A stretch of DNA of 64,000 bases, from assembly GCF_001641615.1 (NCBI RefSeq), contig NZ_LRRU01000019.1, positions 342,064 to 406,063 of the forward strand, written 5' to 3'. Within the stretch, counting starts at the first letter, position 1, and every line of letters begins with the position of its first letter. Below are positions 62,579 through 64,000 of this stretch, one piece after another. Position numbers and translations under genes: made by a program. The notes below the pieces were generated by a model, which saw nothing but the letters and a program-made list of their open reading frames with translations, did not search any database and was not told the origin of the DNA. Origin of the DNA: Pseudoalteromonas gelatinilytica (GTDB lineage Bacteria; Pseudomonadota; Gammaproteobacteria; Enterobacterales; Alteromonadaceae).

Positions 62579-62637
62579 CTATTTGCGATCAATTTAATGA
62601 ACTTTCCTATAAAAGGCAATAGATCGTCGGAAAATAA

Positions 62638-62649
62638 TTTGCGCGCAAA
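62638..62649. promoter_or_regulatory. MarR operator candidate 2
   Basis: Second TTTGCGCGCAAA palindrome, within AATTTGCGCGCAAACTAAA, about 48 bp before the marR start. The shared CAAACTA tail shows that the two boxes are true repeats. Confidence 0.75.
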
Positions 62650-62696
62650 CTAAATTGCGGCAATAATACGGCTTTATTTCAGTTTAGGGTAATTAC

Positions 62697-63137
62697 ATGA
62701 GCAACAACTTATCAGACAATGTGTGTTTCACTTTATACAGTGCAACCAATGCGTTGATCAGAGCGTTTCGACCAATCCTCGAAGCTTATGACTTAACCTA
62801 TCCGCAATATATTGTGATGCATTCGCTTTGGTATAATAACCAAGTGAGTTTAAAAGCGCTTTCTCATGACACGCACCTCGATTCTGGCACCTTAACACCA
62901 ATAGTTAAGCGCCTAGAAAGCAAAGGTTTATTGACGCGTCAGGTATCAAATGAAGATGAGCGTAAAAAAGTAATCTCGTTAACCGAGCAGGGCATGCAGC
63001 TTAAAATTGATGCTGAAGAATTATCAACCAAGTTAATGGCGCGCTCAAACATGAGTTTAGAGCGAATCGAGTTACTACGCGAGTTAACCCTTGAGCTGCA
63101 TACTGACCTAACAAAAACGGACCTTACAAAAGGCTAA
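62697..63137 (+). CDS. MarR-family transcriptional regulator
   Basis: A 146-residue winged-helix protein. The MarR pattern is clear: an N-terminal dimerisation helix, LTYPQYIVMHSLW, the recognition helix HDTHLDSGTLTPIVKRLESKG and the wing RQVSNEDERKKVISLTEQG. The group (YPQY, RxxSxEDxR) includes OhrR-like peroxide sensors; a Cys is present only near the N-terminus (VCFTLYS), at the place of the OhrR sensing Cys. It is divergent from the oxidoreductase and likely represses both genes through the TTTGCGCGCAAA boxes. Confidence 0.88.
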   Translation: MSNNLSDNVCFTLYSATNALIRAFRPILEAYDLTYPQYIVMHSLWYNNQVSLKALSHDTHLDSGTLTPIVKRLESKGLLTRQVSNEDERKKVISLTEQGMQLKIDAEELSTKLMARSNMSLERIELLRELTLELHTDLTKTDLTKG

Positions 63138-63514
63138 TCTTCTACTAAACACACTAAAGTGCCTTCAATAGCGCGAACATACGCATAATGTTGAGAATCT
63201 TTTTTAGTTGGCGGGCACAATGGCTCAGCACCAGCAAGCACGGCTTTATCGTAACTTTCGACTAAATTGTGGCAGCTGAATCTTAGCTCAAAACCAAGTG
63301 CAGGTTGCTTAGGGTGGGCACGAATATACCCCTGCTTAAAATATGATTGCGCATGCGGGTGGGTTGCAAAAGCAAGTTTAACGGAACCTGTAACAAGTTC
63401 ACCGTATTCGGCATCGTCACTGATATGATTGGTATTAAATCCAAATGCTTGATAGTAAAAGTCGAGTACTTCTTCTACGTTATCGACGTAAATAACCTGA
63501 CTTAAAAATGCCAT
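63134..63514 (-). CDS. VOC-superfamily (glyoxalase/bleomycin-resistance-like) protein
   Basis: A 126-residue protein with the two beta-alpha-beta-beta-beta modules of the VOC fold: VIYVDNVEEVLDFYYQAFGF at the start and LVESYDKAVLAGAEPLCPP in the second half, ending AIEGTLVCLVED. Members bind a metal and act on varied small molecules. The exact reaction is unknown. Its 3' end overlaps the convergent marR gene by 4 nt. Start ATG 63514. Confidence 0.82.
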   Translation of the reverse strand: MAFLSQVIYVDNVEEVLDFYYQAFGFNTNHISDDAEYGELVTGSVKLAFATHPHAQSYFKQGYIRAHPKQPALGFELRFSCHNLVESYDKAVLAGAEPLCPPTKKDSQHYAYVRAIEGTLVCLVED

Positions 63515-63565
63515 TTATGCAGCTCTATTTATTATTCGTTTATTAAATAAAGCATAGTTTTAGCA

Positions 63566-63605
63566 ATAAAAAAACCTTGTAAGTCATACTTACAAGGTTT
63601 TTTTT
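63566..63605. terminator. Bidirectional terminator
   Basis: AACCTTGTAAGT pairs with ACTTACAAGGTT across a 3-nt loop, with A-runs on the left and T-runs on the right. It ends the der transcript on the minus strand. Confidence 0.88.
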
Positions 63606-63628
63606 AATACTTAAAGCTTACGTGGCAA

Positions 63629-64000
63629 CTACGACTTGTTGCGGTTTTCTTTCGCAAACGCACGGATTTTACGTTTTTGCGATAAGGTCACCTTGTTTGA
63701 GCGGCCTGCGTAAGGATTATCGCCTTCTCTAAATTCAATTTTGATCGGCGTACCCATGATATTTAATGCTTTACGATAATAGTTCATTAAGTAGCGTTTA
63801 TAGCTATCAGGTAAGTCATGAACTTGGTTACCGTGGATCACGATACGTGGTGGGTTATAGCCACCTGCGTGAGCATATTTAAGTTTTACACGACGACCGC
63901 GAACAAGTGGCGGTTGGTGATCGGCTTGTGCCATATCCATGATACGACGTAACATCGCTGTGCTAATACGTTTAGTTGCTGATTCGTACGCTTCGTCTAC
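63629..64000 (-). CDS. der: GTPase Der (EngA), C-terminal part, gene continues past the window
   Basis: The visible 124 codons form the C-terminal KH-like domain of the ribosome-assembly GTPase Der: [67 protein letters not shown], then a basic tail. The frame is open to the right window edge; the two GTPase domains lie outside. The ATG at 63955 is internal. Der is an essential 50S biogenesis factor. It is a core gene and marks return to the conserved chromosome. Confidence 0.95.
   Translation of the reverse strand, partial: VDEAYESATKRISTAMLRRIMDMAQADHQPPLVRGRRVKLKYAHAGGYNPPRIVIHGNQVHDLPDSYKRYLMNYYRKALNIMGTPIKIEFREGDNPYAGRSNKVTLSQKRKIRAFAKENRNKS

Overview
The window looks like a piece of a marine gammaproteobacterial chromosome, most likely Pseudoalteromonas or a close Alteromonadales relative. 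The reasons are an AT-rich base composition, many c-di-GMP enzymes, the protein style of the conserved genes, GTAG-type REP hairpins, short MITEs and a MesD/MesX methionine synthase pair. This assignment is an inference; no rRNA or tRNA gene is present to confirm it.

Layout. 1-8.3 kb: a heavy-metal efflux operon (M56 peptidase end, TolC-like channel, adaptor, CzcA-type RND pump, HupE/UreJ membrane protein, two small envelope proteins) closed by a terminator. 8.3-31.6 kb: an accessory region with orphan genes, a 23-bp direct repeat pair, an attC-like site, a 1956-residue DUF4011/helicase/nuclease/DUF3320 protein resembling the single-gene Hhe defence system, a dead IS3-family element that cuts a HigA-like antitoxin gene, three c-di-GMP enzymes, a broken umuC, an Xre/MbcA-type antitoxin without its toxin, and a compact Tn7-like transposon (tnsA-tnsB-tnsC-tniQ) with recognisable ends and no cargo. 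31.7-35.6 kb: a TPR-GGDEF protein and three unknown proteins. 35.7-36.2 kb: REP hairpins and telomere-like 7-nt repeat arrays that run into the 3' end of mesD. 36.2-38.2 kb: mesD-mesX with a MetJ-like box upstream. 38.5-43.9 kb: a TauE-like exporter, a beta-lactamase-fold hydrolase and an arsenate operon (ArsC-ArsR fusion, GAPDH, ArsJ). 43.9-48.5 kb: two oppositely oriented 160-bp MITEs, one ending at an ATPase stop codon and one splitting a zinc-ribbon gene, around a LysR/EamA pair. 48.6-53 kb: a yybP-ykoY (Mn) riboswitch before a Ca/Na exchanger and MscS channel, then a c-di-GMP-I riboswitch before a secreted protein. 53.2-57.8 kb: two EAL phosphodiesterases around a thioredoxin-like protein. 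57.9-64 kb: DUF4202, a zinc-ribbon protein, a duplicated lipoprotein locus flanked by a 244-bp direct repeat, an oxidoreductase/MarR divergent pair, a VOC protein and the 3' end of der.

How the genes connect. Six genes make or break c-di-GMP (three diguanylate cyclases with intact GGD/EEF and I-site residues, three EAL proteins), and the window also holds a c-di-GMP riboswitch, so both the signal and one likely output are present. Metal and metalloid handling recurs: Czc-type efflux, arsenate export as 1-arseno-3-phosphoglycerate, and Mn-riboswitch control of a cation exchanger. The accessory region carries many scars of mobile DNA, and its most complete system is the small Tn7-like element at 25732-31641.
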